Positions 51,893 to 61,371 of a stretch of 64,000 bases of DNA are shown in pieces (within the stretch, counting starts at the first letter, position 1; each line of letters begins with the position of its first letter). Under the pieces are notes generated by a model. The model ran no database searches. It was not told the DNA's origin and was given only the letters and a program-made list of their open reading frames with translations. The translations under genes and the position numbers were made by a program. The stretch spans positions 1-64,000 of the forward strand of contig PAKZ01000027.1 in assembly GCA_002706335.1 (NCBI GenBank), read 5' to 3'. The stretch is from Ahrensia sp. Lineage in GTDB: Bacteria; Pseudomonadota; Alphaproteobacteria; Rhizobiales; Rhizobiaceae.

Positions 51893-52483
51893 ATGCCGAA
51901 GGTCGGAATGGAGGCGGTGAGACGGAGCGATCTGGTCGATGCGGCGATCCAGGAGATCGGCGCTTCGGGATCGCTGGAGGTGACCGTCAGCGCCATCGCG
52001 CGGCGGGCCGGCGTGTCCCCTGCGCTCGCCCACCACTATTTCGGATCGAAGGACCAAATCTTCCTCGCGGCGATGCGCCGTATCCTGTCCGACTTCGGCA
52101 CGGATGTGCGCAAGCGGCTAGACGAAGCCGAAAGCCCGGTCGAGCGCGTTCAGGCGATCATCGCGGCCAGCTTCGGCCCTGACCAGTTCGATCGCGAGAT
52201 CGTCGCCGCATGGCTGGCCTTCTATGTGTTGGCGCAGAAATCGGCGGAAGCCGCGCGGCTCTTGCGCGTTTACGCGCGAAGGCTCGACAGCAATCTTGTC
52301 TTCAATCTTCGCCAACTGGTCTGCGAGGCGACGGCTCGCCAGATCGCGCAGGGTCTCGCGGCCCTGATCGACGGCTTCTATATCCGCCACGCCTTGCAGG
52401 AGCATGTGCCTGATCGCGAAGGCATGAAGAAGCTTGTGTGCGACTATCTCGAAATGTGCCTCGAGAAGGAGAGTAGCAAATGA
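51893..52483 (+). CDS. betI: choline-responsive TetR repressor
   Basis: 196 residues. The N-terminal TetR HTH reads RRSDLVDAAIQEIGASGSLEVTVSAIARRAGVSPALAHHYFGSKDQIFLAAMRRI; the C-terminal ligand domain (about 60-190) binds choline in homologues, relieving repression. MPKVGMEAVRR is a BetI-like start; the ATG at 51893 is chosen although the frame opens further up. Its stop overlaps betC by four bases (ATGA). First gene of betI-betC-GST-betB-betA. Confidence 0.95.
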   Translation: MPKVGMEAVRRSDLVDAAIQEIGASGSLEVTVSAIARRAGVSPALAHHYFGSKDQIFLAAMRRILSDFGTDVRKRLDEAESPVERVQAIIAASFGPDQFDREIVAAWLAFYVLAQKSAEAARLLRVYARRLDSNLVFNLRQLVCEATARQIAQGLAALIDGFYIRHALQEHVPDREGMKKLVCDYLEMCLEKESSK

Positions 52484-53997
52484 GTTCGGCGCCAAACATC
52501 CTGATCCTCATGGTCGACCAGTTGAACGGGACCCTGTTTCCCGACGGCCCCGCCGACTGGCTGCATACGCCGAACCTGCGCAAGCTCGCCGAGCGCTCGG
52601 TGCGCTTCTCCAACGCCTATACGGGTTCGCCGCTTTGTGCGCCCGGCCGCGCTTCTTTCATGGCCGGTCAACTGCCGCGCCGCACGCGCGTCTATGACAA
52701 TGCCGCGGAATTCGCCTCCGATATCCCGACCTACGCGCACCACCTGCGCCGCGCCGGCTACCAGACCTGTATGTCGGGCAAGATGCATTTCGTCGGACCG
52801 GACCAGTTGCACGGGTTCGAGGAACGCCTGACCACCGATATCTATCCGGCCGATTTCGGCTGGACGCCGGATTATCGCAAGCCCGGCGAGCGGATCGACT
52901 GGTGGTATCACAATATGGGCTCCGTCACCGGCGCGGGCGTGGCCGAGATCTCCAATCAGATGGAATATGACGACGAGGTCGCCTATCACGCGGTGCGCAA
53001 GGTATACGACCTCGCCCGCGGCCATGACGAGCGCCCGTGGATGCTGACGGTCTCCTTCACCCATCCGCACGACCCCTATGTCGCGCGGCGCAAATACTGG
53101 GATCTCTATGAGGATTGCGAGCACCTCGAACCAGAGGTTCCGGCCTTCGCCTATGAGGAGCAGGACGCGCATTCCAAGCGCATTTTCGATGCGAATGACT
53201 GGCGCAATTTCGACATAACGACCGAAGACATCCGCCGGTCGCGCCGCGCCTATTTCGCCAATATCTCCTATCTCGACGACAAGATCGGCGAGATCCTCGA
53301 TACGCTGGAACGGACACGGCAGGCGGACAACACCATCATCCTGTTCCTGTCAGACCACGGCGACATGCTCGGCGAGCGCGGGCTGTGGTTCAAGATGACC
53401 TTCTTCGAAGGCTCTGCCCGCGTGCCGCTGATGATCGCCGCACCGGGGATGGCCCCTGCTCTCGTCACCACACCTGTCTCGACGATGGATGTCACGCCGA
53501 CCATCTGCGACCTCGCCGGCATCGATATCGAGGAAATCGCGCCGTGGACTGATGGTGAGACGCTCGTCCCGTCACTGAAAGGGGAACGAAGGGCAACGCC
53601 GGTGCGCATCGAATATGCCGCCGAGGGTTCCAACGCACCCCTGGTATGCTTGCGCCACGACCGCTGGAAATATGTCCATTGCGAGCTCGACCCGCCGATG
53701 CTGTTCGATCTCGAAAACGACCCCAACGAACTGCAAAACCTGGCGACCGAGCCGGACTACCATTCGACGGCAGCGACGTTCGCCGAGGCGGTCAGGCGTC
53801 TGTGGGACATGCAGGCCTATGACGCCGAGGTTCGCCAAAGCCAGGCCAGACGCTGGGTCGTTTACGAGGCTCTGCGCAACGGCTCCTATTTCCCGTGGGA
53901 CTTCCAGCCTCTACAGAAGGCGTCCGAGCGCTACATGCGCAACCACATGGATTTGAATGTGGTCGAGGAAAACCAGCGGTTCCCGAGAGGAGAGTGA
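52480..53997 (+). CDS. betC: choline-sulfatase
   Basis: 505-residue sulfatase releasing choline from choline-O-sulfate. Formylglycine site C53-x-P55-x-R57 in SPLCAPGRASFMAGQLPRRT; metal ligands in LILMVDQLNG and ILFLSDHGDMLGERGLW; the C-terminal choline-sulfatase region includes NGSYFPWDFQPLQKASERYMRNHMDL, which contributes to the oligomeric active site in known enzymes. The fGly needs a maturase not seen here. The GST gene follows 2 bases after the stop. Confidence 0.95.
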   Translation: MSSAPNILILMVDQLNGTLFPDGPADWLHTPNLRKLAERSVRFSNAYTGSPLCAPGRASFMAGQLPRRTRVYDNAAEFASDIPTYAHHLRRAGYQTCMSGKMHFVGPDQLHGFEERLTTDIYPADFGWTPDYRKPGERIDWWYHNMGSVTGAGVAEISNQMEYDDEVAYHAVRKVYDLARGHDERPWMLTVSFTHPHDPYVARRKYWDLYEDCEHLEPEVPAFAYEEQDAHSKRIFDANDWRNFDITTEDIRRSRRAYFANISYLDDKIGEILDTLERTRQADNTIILFLSDHGDMLGERGLWFKMTFFEGSARVPLMIAAPGMAPALVTTPVSTMDVTPTICDLAGIDIEEIAPWTDGETLVPSLKGERRATPVRIEYAAEGSNAPLVCLRHDRWKYVHCELDPPMLFDLENDPNELQNLATEPDYHSTAATFAEAVRRLWDMQAYDAEVRQSQARRWVVYEALRNGSYFPWDFQPLQKASERYMRNHMDLNVVEENQRFPRGE

Positions 53998-53998
53998 A

Positions 53999-54643
53999 AT
54001 GCTGACAGTTTACGGACGCGCGACGTCGTCAAACGTGCAAGCGGTGATGTGGACCATCGCCGAACTTGGGCTTGAATACGAACGGCTGGACTACGGTCAC
54101 AAGTTCGGGGGCAACAAGACACCCGAGTTCCTGGCTATGAATCCCAACGGCCTTGTTCCGGTCGTCGTGGACGGGGACGGCCCGCCACTCTTCGAGAGTG
54201 GCGCTATCGTGCGTTATCTTTCCGCGCGTTACGGCAAAGACCCGTTCTGGCCTGCGGATCCCGCCGCGCGCGTCGTACAGGATGTGTGGGCGGAATGGAG
54301 CAAGACCACCCTCTTTCCGGCTCTCATGGGCCAGGTTTTTGGGCCAATGGTGCGCTACAGGCCGGAAGAGCGCGACAACAAAAGCATCGGGGCTGGCGTA
54401 GAGGCCCTGAAGCCGCTGGCGCGCATGCTCGACAAGCGGCTCGCGGCTGCGCCGTATATCGGAGGGGAAGCGCTCTCCTTCGCCGACGTTTTCATCGGCC
54501 ATCTTCTCTACCGCTACTACACGCTCGAGATCGACCGGGCCGAGACCCCGGTGCTGGACGCTTACTATGACCTTCTGAAGCAGCGCCCCGCCTACCGCGA
54601 GCATGTCATGGTTTCCTACGACTCGCTGAGGCCGGACACATGA
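53999..54643 (+). CDS. glutathione S-transferase inside bet operon
   Basis: 214 residues. N-terminal thioredoxin-like domain ([78 protein letters not shown]) with a Ser at the usual catalytic position and the V-P / E-S glutathione contacts; helical C-domain with [14 protein letters not shown]. The start just after the betC stop and an ATGA overlap with betB leave no doubt it is co-translated. Its role in choline metabolism is unknown. Confidence 0.93.
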   Translation: MLTVYGRATSSNVQAVMWTIAELGLEYERLDYGHKFGGNKTPEFLAMNPNGLVPVVVDGDGPPLFESGAIVRYLSARYGKDPFWPADPAARVVQDVWAEWSKTTLFPALMGQVFGPMVRYRPEERDNKSIGAGVEALKPLARMLDKRLAAAPYIGGEALSFADVFIGHLLYRYYTLEIDRAETPVLDAYYDLLKQRPAYREHVMVSYDSLRPDT

Positions 54644-56103
54644 TACTGCAGCCGACGGCATCCCATTTCATCGACGGCAAGCCGCTGGAGGACACGGACG
54701 GCAAGCCGATCAACGTCATATATCCGGCGACCGGAGAAGTGATCGCCACGCTGCATTCGGCGACCGACATCGTCGTAAGCCAGGCGCTCGACAGCGCCGT
54801 GCGGGCGCAGGTCGAATGGGCGGCGCTCTCGCCGACCGAGCGAGGCCGCGTTCTGCGCCGCGCCGCCGACATCATCCGCGACCGCAACCGCGAACTCTCG
54901 GAAATCGAGACACACGACACCGGCAAGCCAATGCAGGAGACGCTCGTCGCCGACGCCATGTCCGGCGCCGATGCGCTCGAATATTTCGGCGGCATAACGC
55001 CGACCATTGGCGGCGAGACGGTCGAACTGGGCGGCGATTTTTCCTACACCCGCCGCGAACCGCTCGGCGTATGCGTCGGCATCGGCGCGTGGAACTACCC
55101 GATCCAGATCGCCTGCTGGAAAGCCGCTCCGGCGCTGGCCGCCGGCAACGCGATGATTTTCAAGCCGTCCGAGATGACGCCGCTTTCCGCGCTGAAACTT
55201 GCCGAAATCCTCATTGACGCCGGTGCCCCTGCCGGTCTGTTCAATGTTGTGCAGGGCTATGGAGATGTCGGCGCGGCGCTGACATCCGATCCGCGCGTCG
55301 CCAAGATCTCGCTGACCGGCTCGGTTCCGACAGGCAAGAAGGTCTATGCCGGGGCAGCCGAAGGATTGCGCCATGTGACGCTGGAGCTCGGCGGCAAGTC
55401 GCCTTTGATCGTCTTCGGGGACGCCGATATCGAGAATGCCATCGGCGGCGCCATGCTCGGCAATTTCTATTCGACCGGCCAGATCTGTTCGAACGGTACG
55501 CGTGTCTTCGTGCATCGCTCGATCCGAGACCGTTTTGTAGAACGTCTCGTTGAACGGACGAACGCTATCCGCATCGGCGATCCGATGGACGAAGCGGTGC
55601 AGATGGGCCCGCTGATCTCGGCCGCGCAGCGCGAAAAGGTGCTCGGCTATATCGAGACCGGCAGAAATGAGGGCGCAACGCTGGAAATCGGCGGCGGGAT
55701 CCCCTCTATCCAGGGCTTCGACAACGGATTCTTCATCGAACCGGCGGTCTTCACCGGCGTAACCGACAACATGACCATTGCGCGGGAGGAGATTTTCGGG
55801 CCTGTCATGTCGGTGCTCGATTTCGAGGACGAAGACGAGGTGATCGTCCGCGCGAACGCGACGGAATTCGGGCTTGCGGCCGGCGTGTTCACCGCCGATG
55901 TCACCCGTGCGCACAGGACTGTCGCGCAGTTGCAGGCCGGCACTTGCTGGATCAACGCCTATAATCTGACACCGGCGGGCATGCCCTTCGGCGGCGTCAA
56001 GGCGTCCGGCTTCGGCCGCGAGAACGCCGCGGCGGCCATAGAGGCCTACAGTCAGATCAAGAGCGTTTATGTCGGCATCCAACCGGTCGACAGCCCATAC
56101 TGA
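54640..56103 (+). CDS. betB: betaine aldehyde dehydrogenase
   Basis: 487-residue NAD(P)+-dependent aldehyde dehydrogenase making glycine betaine. Catalytic Glu249 ([14 protein letters not shown]) and Cys283 ([15 protein letters not shown]) are intact, and the coenzyme segment is [11 protein letters not shown]. Overlaps the GST gene by four bases and precedes betA by eight, as in rhizobial bet operons. Confidence 0.96.
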   Translation: MILQPTASHFIDGKPLEDTDGKPINVIYPATGEVIATLHSATDIVVSQALDSAVRAQVEWAALSPTERGRVLRRAADIIRDRNRELSEIETHDTGKPMQETLVADAMSGADALEYFGGITPTIGGETVELGGDFSYTRREPLGVCVGIGAWNYPIQIACWKAAPALAAGNAMIFKPSEMTPLSALKLAEILIDAGAPAGLFNVVQGYGDVGAALTSDPRVAKISLTGSVPTGKKVYAGAAEGLRHVTLELGGKSPLIVFGDADIENAIGGAMLGNFYSTGQICSNGTRVFVHRSIRDRFVERLVERTNAIRIGDPMDEAVQMGPLISAAQREKVLGYIETGRNEGATLEIGGGIPSIQGFDNGFFIEPAVFTGVTDNMTIAREEIFGPVMSVLDFEDEDEVIVRANATEFGLAAGVFTADVTRAHRTVAQLQAGTCWINAYNLTPAGMPFGGVKASGFGRENAAAAIEAYSQIKSVYVGIQPVDSPY

Positions 56104-56111
56104 CACGACGG

Positions 56112-57779
56112 ATGATCATGGAAGCGGACTACATCATCATCGGATCGGGATCGGCGGGGGCGGCCATGGCCTATCGCCTGACCGAGGACGGCAAGCATTC
56201 CGTCATCGTCATCGAGGCGGGCGGCTCGGATGCCGGCCCGTTCATCCAGATGCCGGGCGCCCTCTCCTATCCGATGAACATGAAGATCTACGACTGGGGC
56301 TACCAGTCGGAGCCGGAACCGCATCTCGGCGGACGGCGGCTGGCGACCACTCGCGGCCGTGTCATCGGAGGGTCGTCCTCGATCAACGGCATGGTCTATG
56401 TCCGCGGCCATGCGCGCGACTATGACCATTGGGCCGAGAGCGGCGCGACCGGCTGGGCCTATGCGGACGTACTGCCCTATTTCAAGCGGCTGGAAAACTG
56501 GCATGACTGCGGCCATGGCGGCGATCCGGGTTGGCGCGGCAAATCCGGCCCGCTTCACGTCACCCGCGGCAAGCGCGACAACCCGCTGCACGCCGCCTTC
56601 GTGGAAGCCGGAAAACAGGCCGGCTTCGAACTCACCAGCGACTATAATGGCGAGAAGCAGGAAGGCTTCGGCCCGATGGAGCAGACGGTCTGGCAAGGCC
56701 GCCGCTGGTCGACCGCAAATGCCTATCTGAAGCCCGCCCTGAAACGGCAAAACTGCACGCTTGTGCGCGGCTATGCCCGCCGCGTCGTGTTCGACGGCAA
56801 CCGCGCCACCGGCGTCGAAATCGAGCGCGGCGGATCGGTGGAAACCCTCACCGCGCGCCGCGAAGTAATCCTGGCGGCGTCATCCATCAATTCGCCGAAA
56901 ATCCTGATGCTGTCGGGTATCGGCCCCGCCGCGCATCTGGCCGAAAACGGCATCAATGTGGTCGCCGACAGGAAAGGTGTCGGGCAGAACCTGCAGGACC
57001 ATCTGGAACTCTATATCCAGCAGGCGAGCACACAGCCGATCACGCTCTACAAATACTGGAACCTGTTCGGAAAAGCCTTCGTCGGCGCACAATGGCTGCT
57101 CACGAAGACGGGAGTCGGTGCTTCCAACCAGTTCGAAAGCGCCGCATTCCTGCGCTCAAAGCCCGGTGTCGATTACCCCGACATCCAATACCACTTCCTG
57201 CCGATCGCGGTGCGCTATGACGGCAAGGCAGCGGCCGAGGGCCACGGCTTCCAGGCGCATGTCGGACCGATGCGCTCGCCATCGCGCGGCGCGGTCACGC
57301 TCGCTTCAGCTGATCCGAAGGACGCGCCGAAGATCCTGTTCAACTATATGAGCAAGGAGCAGGACTGGGCCGATTTCCGCCACTGTATCCGTCTGACCCG
57401 TGAAATCTTCGGGCAGAAGGCCTTCGATCCCTATCGCGGCAAGGAAATCCAGCCCGGTTCCTCCGTGCAATCGGACGACGAGCTGAACGACTTCATCCGC
57501 GACCATGTGGAGAGCGCCTATCACCCCTGCGGCACGGCTCGGATGGGCCGCGCCGACGATCCGCACGCGGTAGTCGATCCGGAGTGCCGGGTTATCGGTG
57601 TGGAGGGGCTGAGGGTCGCCGACAGCTCGGTGTTTCCGCGAATTACGAACGGAAACCTGAACGGGCCGTCTATCCTGGTCGGCGAGAAGGCGTCCGATCA
57701 CATTCTCGGGCGAACGCCTTTGGCCCCGGAGAACTCGGAACCGTGGATCAACCCGCGCTGGCGGGAATCGGACCGCTGA
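56112..57779 (+). CDS. betA: choline dehydrogenase
   Basis: 555-residue membrane-associated FAD enzyme of the GMC family oxidising choline to betaine aldehyde. FAD loop [19 protein letters not shown] signatures [20 protein letters not shown] and [24 protein letters not shown]; catalytic His471 in [12 protein letters not shown]. The third codon (Met, 56118) is an alternative start. Last gene of the bet operon; its stop sits in the loop of a terminator-like hairpin. Confidence 0.97.
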   Translation: MIMEADYIIIGSGSAGAAMAYRLTEDGKHSVIVIEAGGSDAGPFIQMPGALSYPMNMKIYDWGYQSEPEPHLGGRRLATTRGRVIGGSSSINGMVYVRGHARDYDHWAESGATGWAYADVLPYFKRLENWHDCGHGGDPGWRGKSGPLHVTRGKRDNPLHAAFVEAGKQAGFELTSDYNGEKQEGFGPMEQTVWQGRRWSTANAYLKPALKRQNCTLVRGYARRVVFDGNRATGVEIERGGSVETLTARREVILAASSINSPKILMLSGIGPAAHLAENGINVVADRKGVGQNLQDHLELYIQQASTQPITLYKYWNLFGKAFVGAQWLLTKTGVGASNQFESAAFLRSKPGVDYPDIQYHFLPIAVRYDGKAAAEGHGFQAHVGPMRSPSRGAVTLASADPKDAPKILFNYMSKEQDWADFRHCIRLTREIFGQKAFDPYRGKEIQPGSSVQSDDELNDFIRDHVESAYHPCGTARMGRADDPHAVVDPECRVIGVEGLRVADSSVFPRITNGNLNGPSILVGEKASDHILGRTPLAPENSEPWINPRWRESDR

Positions 57780-57788
57780 CGCGGTCCG
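57769..57788 (+). terminator. hairpin containing the betA stop codon
   Basis: CGGACCGC and GCGGTCCG (perfect 8-bp stem) flank the loop TGAC, in which TGA is the betA stop. The downstream sequence CTATTATTG is AT-rich but lacks a true T-run. A terminator here would end the bet operon before the convergent cheW gene. Confidence 0.55.
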
Positions 57789-57811
57789 CTATTATTGAGA
57801 GTTAGCTGACC

Positions 57812-58285
57812 TCAGGCCGCTTCAAGCTGGGCTTCGACGGTCGCGAACAGGCTCTTGAGATCGAGGAAGCAGACCATGTCTTCGCCGACAGGAACGATGC
57901 CCTTGGTCAGCTGCTTTTCCTCGTCGCTCATCACGTCCGGTACCGGCTGCATGTCTTCCGGCTTGACAGTGACCATGTCCGACACGCTGTCGACCAGAAT
58001 GCCGACGCCGCGGTCGCCCTCGTCGATGACGATGATGGCGCTCTGTTCCGTCGGATCGATCGCCGGCAGGCCGAGGCGCAGCGCCATGTCGACGACCGGG
58101 ATCACCTTGCCGCGCAAATTGATGAAACCGAGAACGTAATCCGGAGAATGCGGCAGCGGCGTCGCCTTCTGCCACACGCGGATTTCCTTCACCGCCATGA
58201 TATCGAGGCAGAATACCTGATCGGCCAGCTTGAACGAGATAATCTTCAGCGTGGGTTCCGAAGAGTTTGTTTTTTCGTCACGCAT
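57812..58285 (-). CDS. cheW: CheW-like chemotaxis coupling protein
   Basis: 157 residues from the ATG at 58285 (GGAGAAC upstream). One CheW domain: ISFKLADQVFCLDIMAVKEIRVWQ, PHSPDYVLGFINLRGKVIPVVDMALRLGLP, and GILVDSVSDMVTV. It links chemoreceptors to CheA. No cheA, receptor or flagellar gene is in the window, so it is a stand-alone copy convergent with betA. The frame is open 39 codons further up but that region is not CheW-like. Confidence 0.93.
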   Translation of the reverse strand: MRDEKTNSSEPTLKIISFKLADQVFCLDIMAVKEIRVWQKATPLPHSPDYVLGFINLRGKVIPVVDMALRLGLPAIDPTEQSAIIVIDEGDRGVGILVDSVSDMVTVKPEDMQPVPDVMSDEEKQLTKGIVPVGEDMVCFLDLKSLFATVEAQLEAA

Positions 58286-58545
58286 TAAAGTTCTCCACAC
58301 GTGGAAATTGATGCCGGAAACCGGATCGCCGATGCCCCATTCCGTAACGGTAAAACCACAAGTGGCCGTGAGGACGGACATGACGCGAGTTTCATCGCCC
58401 ATCCCGCGAAGCGCGGTTTACGACATCATGTCGATGCATCATTCGATGCGCAGGCTGAATTGCGCGCTCAGATAGGCACGGGAATCGATAAGATTCTGTA
58501 AATGCGCCCCTGCGGAAACGCCGGGATTGGCCGGCGGCCGCTCCC

Positions 58546-59403
58546 TTACTTCGCAAACACCACGGTCTTGTGACCGTTGAGCATGACGCGGCGCTCCAAA
58601 TGCATCTTCACCGCGCGAGCGAGCACCCGGCTTTCGATATCGCGCCCGGCGGCGACGAAGTCATCCGCCGTCATTGCATGGCTGACGCGCTCGGTCTCCT
58701 GCTCGATGATCGGCCCCTCGTCGAGATCGGGCGTCACATAGTGTCCGGTGGCGCCGATCAGCTTGACGCCGCGCTCATGGGCTTGATGATAGGGCTTCGC
58801 GCCCTTGAAGCTCGGCAGGAATGAGTGGTGGATATTGATCACCATGCCGAACAGCCGGTTCGACAACTCGTTCGAAAGCACCTGCATGTAGCGCGCGAGG
58901 ACCACCAGTTCGGCCCCGGTTTCCTTGACGAGCGACAAGAGCCTGGCTTCCTGCTCTTGCTTATTATCCTTCGTCACCTTCCAGACATGGTAGGGGATAC
59001 CTTCCATCTCCGCCGTGTGCCTTGAATCCTCGTGGTTCGAAACGATTGCGACAACCTCCGCATCCAGCCAGCCGGCTCGGATCTGGTACAGGATATGCAG
59101 CATCGCATGATCGAACTTGGATACCATGACGATGATCTTTGGCCGCTGCGCCAGGTCTGCGATGGACATCTTCATGCCGAAGCGATCAGACGCCGGGCGC
59201 AGCGCCCGCTCGATCCCGTCGCGGCCGACGCCGTCCGGAAGCATGAAAGCGATGCGGAGAAAGAAGCGGTTTGTCTGTCTGTCCCAGAACTGGTTGGACT
59301 CGGCGATATTGGCGCCGATCGCGGCCAGTTCAGTCGTCACGGCGGCGACGATACCCGGTTTGTCATCGCAGGTAAGCGTGACGACGAATTGATGCTCGTT
59401 CAT
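58546..59403 (-). CDS. purU: formyltetrahydrofolate deformylase
   Basis: 285 residues. N-terminal ACT domain (about 5-85, VVTLTCDDKPGIVAAVTTELAAIGANIAES) and C-terminal formyl-hydrolase domain with the catalytic Asn, His and Asp in INIHHSFLPSFKGAKPY and GATGHYVTPDLDEGPI. It frees formate and THF from 10-formyl-THF. In Rhizobiales purU often sits near glycine-betaine/sarcosine metabolism, where one-carbon units from demethylation load the folate pool; here it follows the bet region at about 0.8 kb. Confidence 0.95.
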   Translation of the reverse strand: MNEHQFVVTLTCDDKPGIVAAVTTELAAIGANIAESNQFWDRQTNRFFLRIAFMLPDGVGRDGIERALRPASDRFGMKMSIADLAQRPKIIVMVSKFDHAMLHILYQIRAGWLDAEVVAIVSNHEDSRHTAEMEGIPYHVWKVTKDNKQEQEARLLSLVKETGAELVVLARYMQVLSNELSNRLFGMVINIHHSFLPSFKGAKPYHQAHERGVKLIGATGHYVTPDLDEGPIIEQETERVSHAMTADDFVAAGRDIESRVLARAVKMHLERRVMLNGHKTVVFAK

Positions 59404-59816
59404 GATGCTCGTTCCCGGTTCGATTTGCGCTCTGCGGCGGCAGAAAGGATGGCTTGCGACTACACACGGAAAGAGCAGCGATTACTCTCTCGAAATCGCC
59501 ATTCGGCGTCGCACTTAAGTAGAATAGTATTTTCTCATATTATGAGAACATAAAGCAGGCAAGGAGACGAAACAGCACCGGTTTTTTGCATTTTTTTCCC
59601 AAGTTTTTGCAGGGCGATTTGCGCTAGAACCGGAACACCGGGGACTTTGGCAAGTCCGGCGGCAAAACTGGTGACAGCCAGCCTGAAAACCGCTTCTAAT
59701 GCGGGAGGAGCAATGCGGGGGAGAGAGCCGAATTCGGTTGCACATTTTGGCATGCCTTAAGCTTTGCTTTGTGGCGGCCGGCTGACCACAGTTACCCAAT
59801 TTCTAAGGAGGAACTC
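59404..59816. other. 413-base gap upstream of TRAP operon
   Basis: No plausible gene is seen. It holds a perfect AT-rich palindrome (59532-59548), a T-rich tract (about 59580-59607), a short stem GGACTT/AAGTCC (59642-59657) and a CTGG/CCAG stem soon after, then the AAGGAGG ribosome site at 59805-59811. The structured part (about 59635-59700) does not match a riboswitch class I recognise. Confidence 0.5.
59532..59548. promoter_or_regulatory. palindrome upstream of TRAP operon
   Basis: TTCTCATA-T-TATGAGAA: a perfect 8-bp inverted repeat with a 1-base centre in an AT-rich block, between purU and the TRAP genes. It looks like the binding site of a dimeric repressor or activator, for instance of the IclR or GntR families often tied to TRAP operons. 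No regulator gene lies adjacent within the window. Confidence 0.6.
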
Positions 59817-60856
59817 ATGAAAGCACTGAAACTGGCAGGTGCCGCCATTCTCGGCACCGCAATCGCCCTCGCCGGCACGTCGCTGGCATCGGCCCAGGAA
59901 TTCACCTTCAAGCTGCACCAGATGCTTCCGGCAACGTCGCCGGCGCAGAAGAACATGCTTGAACCGTGGGTGAAGCAGGTCGAGGAAAATTCCGGCGGAC
60001 GCGTCAAGATCGAAATCTACCCGGCCATGTCGCTCGGCGGCACCCGCCGGAACTCGTCCAGCAGGCTCGTGACGGGGTCGTCGACCTGATCTGGACCGTC
60101 AATGGCTATACGCCGGGCCAGTTCCCGCGCACCGAAGTGTACGAGCTTCCGGGCGTCTTCCTCAATGACATCAAGGCGACCAATCTCGCCATGTATGACA
60201 TGTTCGAGAGCGACCTGAAGGACGACTACAAGGGTCTCGAGGTCATGTGGCTGCACGTCCATGCGGGCCAGGCCCTGATGTCGGTGGACAAGGAAGTCCG
60301 TTCGCCGGCCGATACGAACGGCATGAAGATCCGTATTCCGAACCGCACCGGCGCATGGGTCATCGAAGCGCTTGGCGCCGCGCCCGTGGCGATGCCTGTT
60401 CCGGAAGTGCCGAGCGCGCTTTCCAAGAAGGTGGTCGATGCCACCCTGCTGCCTTGGGAGATCATTCCGGTCATCAAGGCGCAGGAGCAGATCGATTACT
60501 TCATCGAAGGCAATGACCAGACCCGTTTCGGCACGACGACGTTCCAGGTGTCCATGAACAAGGCACGGTGGGAAGGTCTTCCCGACGACATCAAGAAGGC
60601 GTTCCGGGACGCTTCCGGACGTGACTGGTGGGCCAAGGTCGCGGATGCCTGGCGCGGCGGTGACGACTTCGGAATCAAGATGGCGACCGATGCGGGAAAG
60701 ACCCACATCATGCTGACCGAGGAGGAGACGCAGGGCTTCCTCGATGCCCTCGAGCCTGTCCAGCAGCGCTGGATCGACGAGGTCTCCGCCAAGGGTCTCG
60801 ACGGTGCCGGCCTGGTTTCCAGGGCCAAGGAAGCGATCGCCAAGAACGCGGAATAA
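59817..60856 (+). pseudogene. TRAP transporter binding protein, frameshifted
   Basis: The first 75 codons (signal peptide ends about residue 26, ASAQEFTFKLHQMLPATSPAQ) read to GGT at 60044, then the frame shifts by one and continues as ELVQQARDGVVDLIWTVNGYTPGQFP to a TAA at 60856. One extra C in the CCC at 60043-60045 restores GGTPPELVQQARDG and a 346-residue DctP-type protein. Everything else, including AAGGAGG and the downstream permeases, is intact, so this could be a sequencing error or a fresh mutation. The substrate is likely an organic acid. Confidence 0.85.
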
Positions 60857-60857
60857 G

Positions 60858-61367
60858 ATGGCAAACACCGAAACGACGGGGACGAGGCTTCACAGCCTCG
60901 TCCTTCGCATGTCTACCATTTGGGCAGTTGTCGGCGGCTTCGTCCTGCTGGGCGTAATCGTCGCCAATGTCCTGTCTGTCCTCGGCGCTGCGACGATCAA
61001 CAAGGCGTTGCCGGGCGATTTCGAATTGACCGAACTCGGCGTGGCGATCGCCGCGTTCTCCTTTCTGCCCTATTGCCAGATCGCCGGATTGAACGTGACC
61101 GCCGATATCTTCACATCGGGCGCCTCCCGCTTCTGGCTAGCGCTCTTCTCGATGCTCGGCGCAGCCGTCGCATTGGGATTCGGCGCGCTGCTGCTCTGGC
61201 GCATGTATCTCGGAATGCTGGACCAGCGCGACTACGATTCCACCACCGCGATCCTTCAGATCCCGCTCTGGTGGGCCTACGCGGCCTGTCTCGTGTCGTT
61301 GGCGCTCCTGGTGGTGGCGAGCTTCGCGTCTCTGGTGAATTCACTCAACGACATGGTCAAAGGCTAG
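60858..61367 (+). CDS. TRAP transporter small permease (DctQ type)
   Basis: 169 residues, four hydrophobic segments: TIWAVVGGFVLLGVIVANV, ELTELGVAIAAFSFLPYCQIAG (the DctQ hallmark FL.YC), FWLALFSMLGAAVALGFGALLLWRM, and WWAYAACLVSLALLVVASF. The ATG is one base after the binding-protein stop. Partner of the large permease that follows four bases downstream. Confidence 0.92.
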   Translation: MANTETTGTRLHSLVLRMSTIWAVVGGFVLLGVIVANVLSVLGAATINKALPGDFELTELGVAIAAFSFLPYCQIAGLNVTADIFTSGASRFWLALFSMLGAAVALGFGALLLWRMYLGMLDQRDYDSTTAILQIPLWWAYAACLVSLALLVVASFASLVNSLNDMVKG

Positions 61368-61371
61368 TCCG

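Noticed and set aside
59535-59753. 72-codon open frame on the minus strand in the purU/TRAP gap
   Set aside because: No ribosome site or family resemblance, and it overlaps the palindrome and leader structures.
59619-59760. Possible glycine, SAM, cobalamin or ykkC-type riboswitch before the TRAP operon
   Set aside because: Short stems are present, but no conserved core of these classes can be matched; kept only as an unclassified leader.
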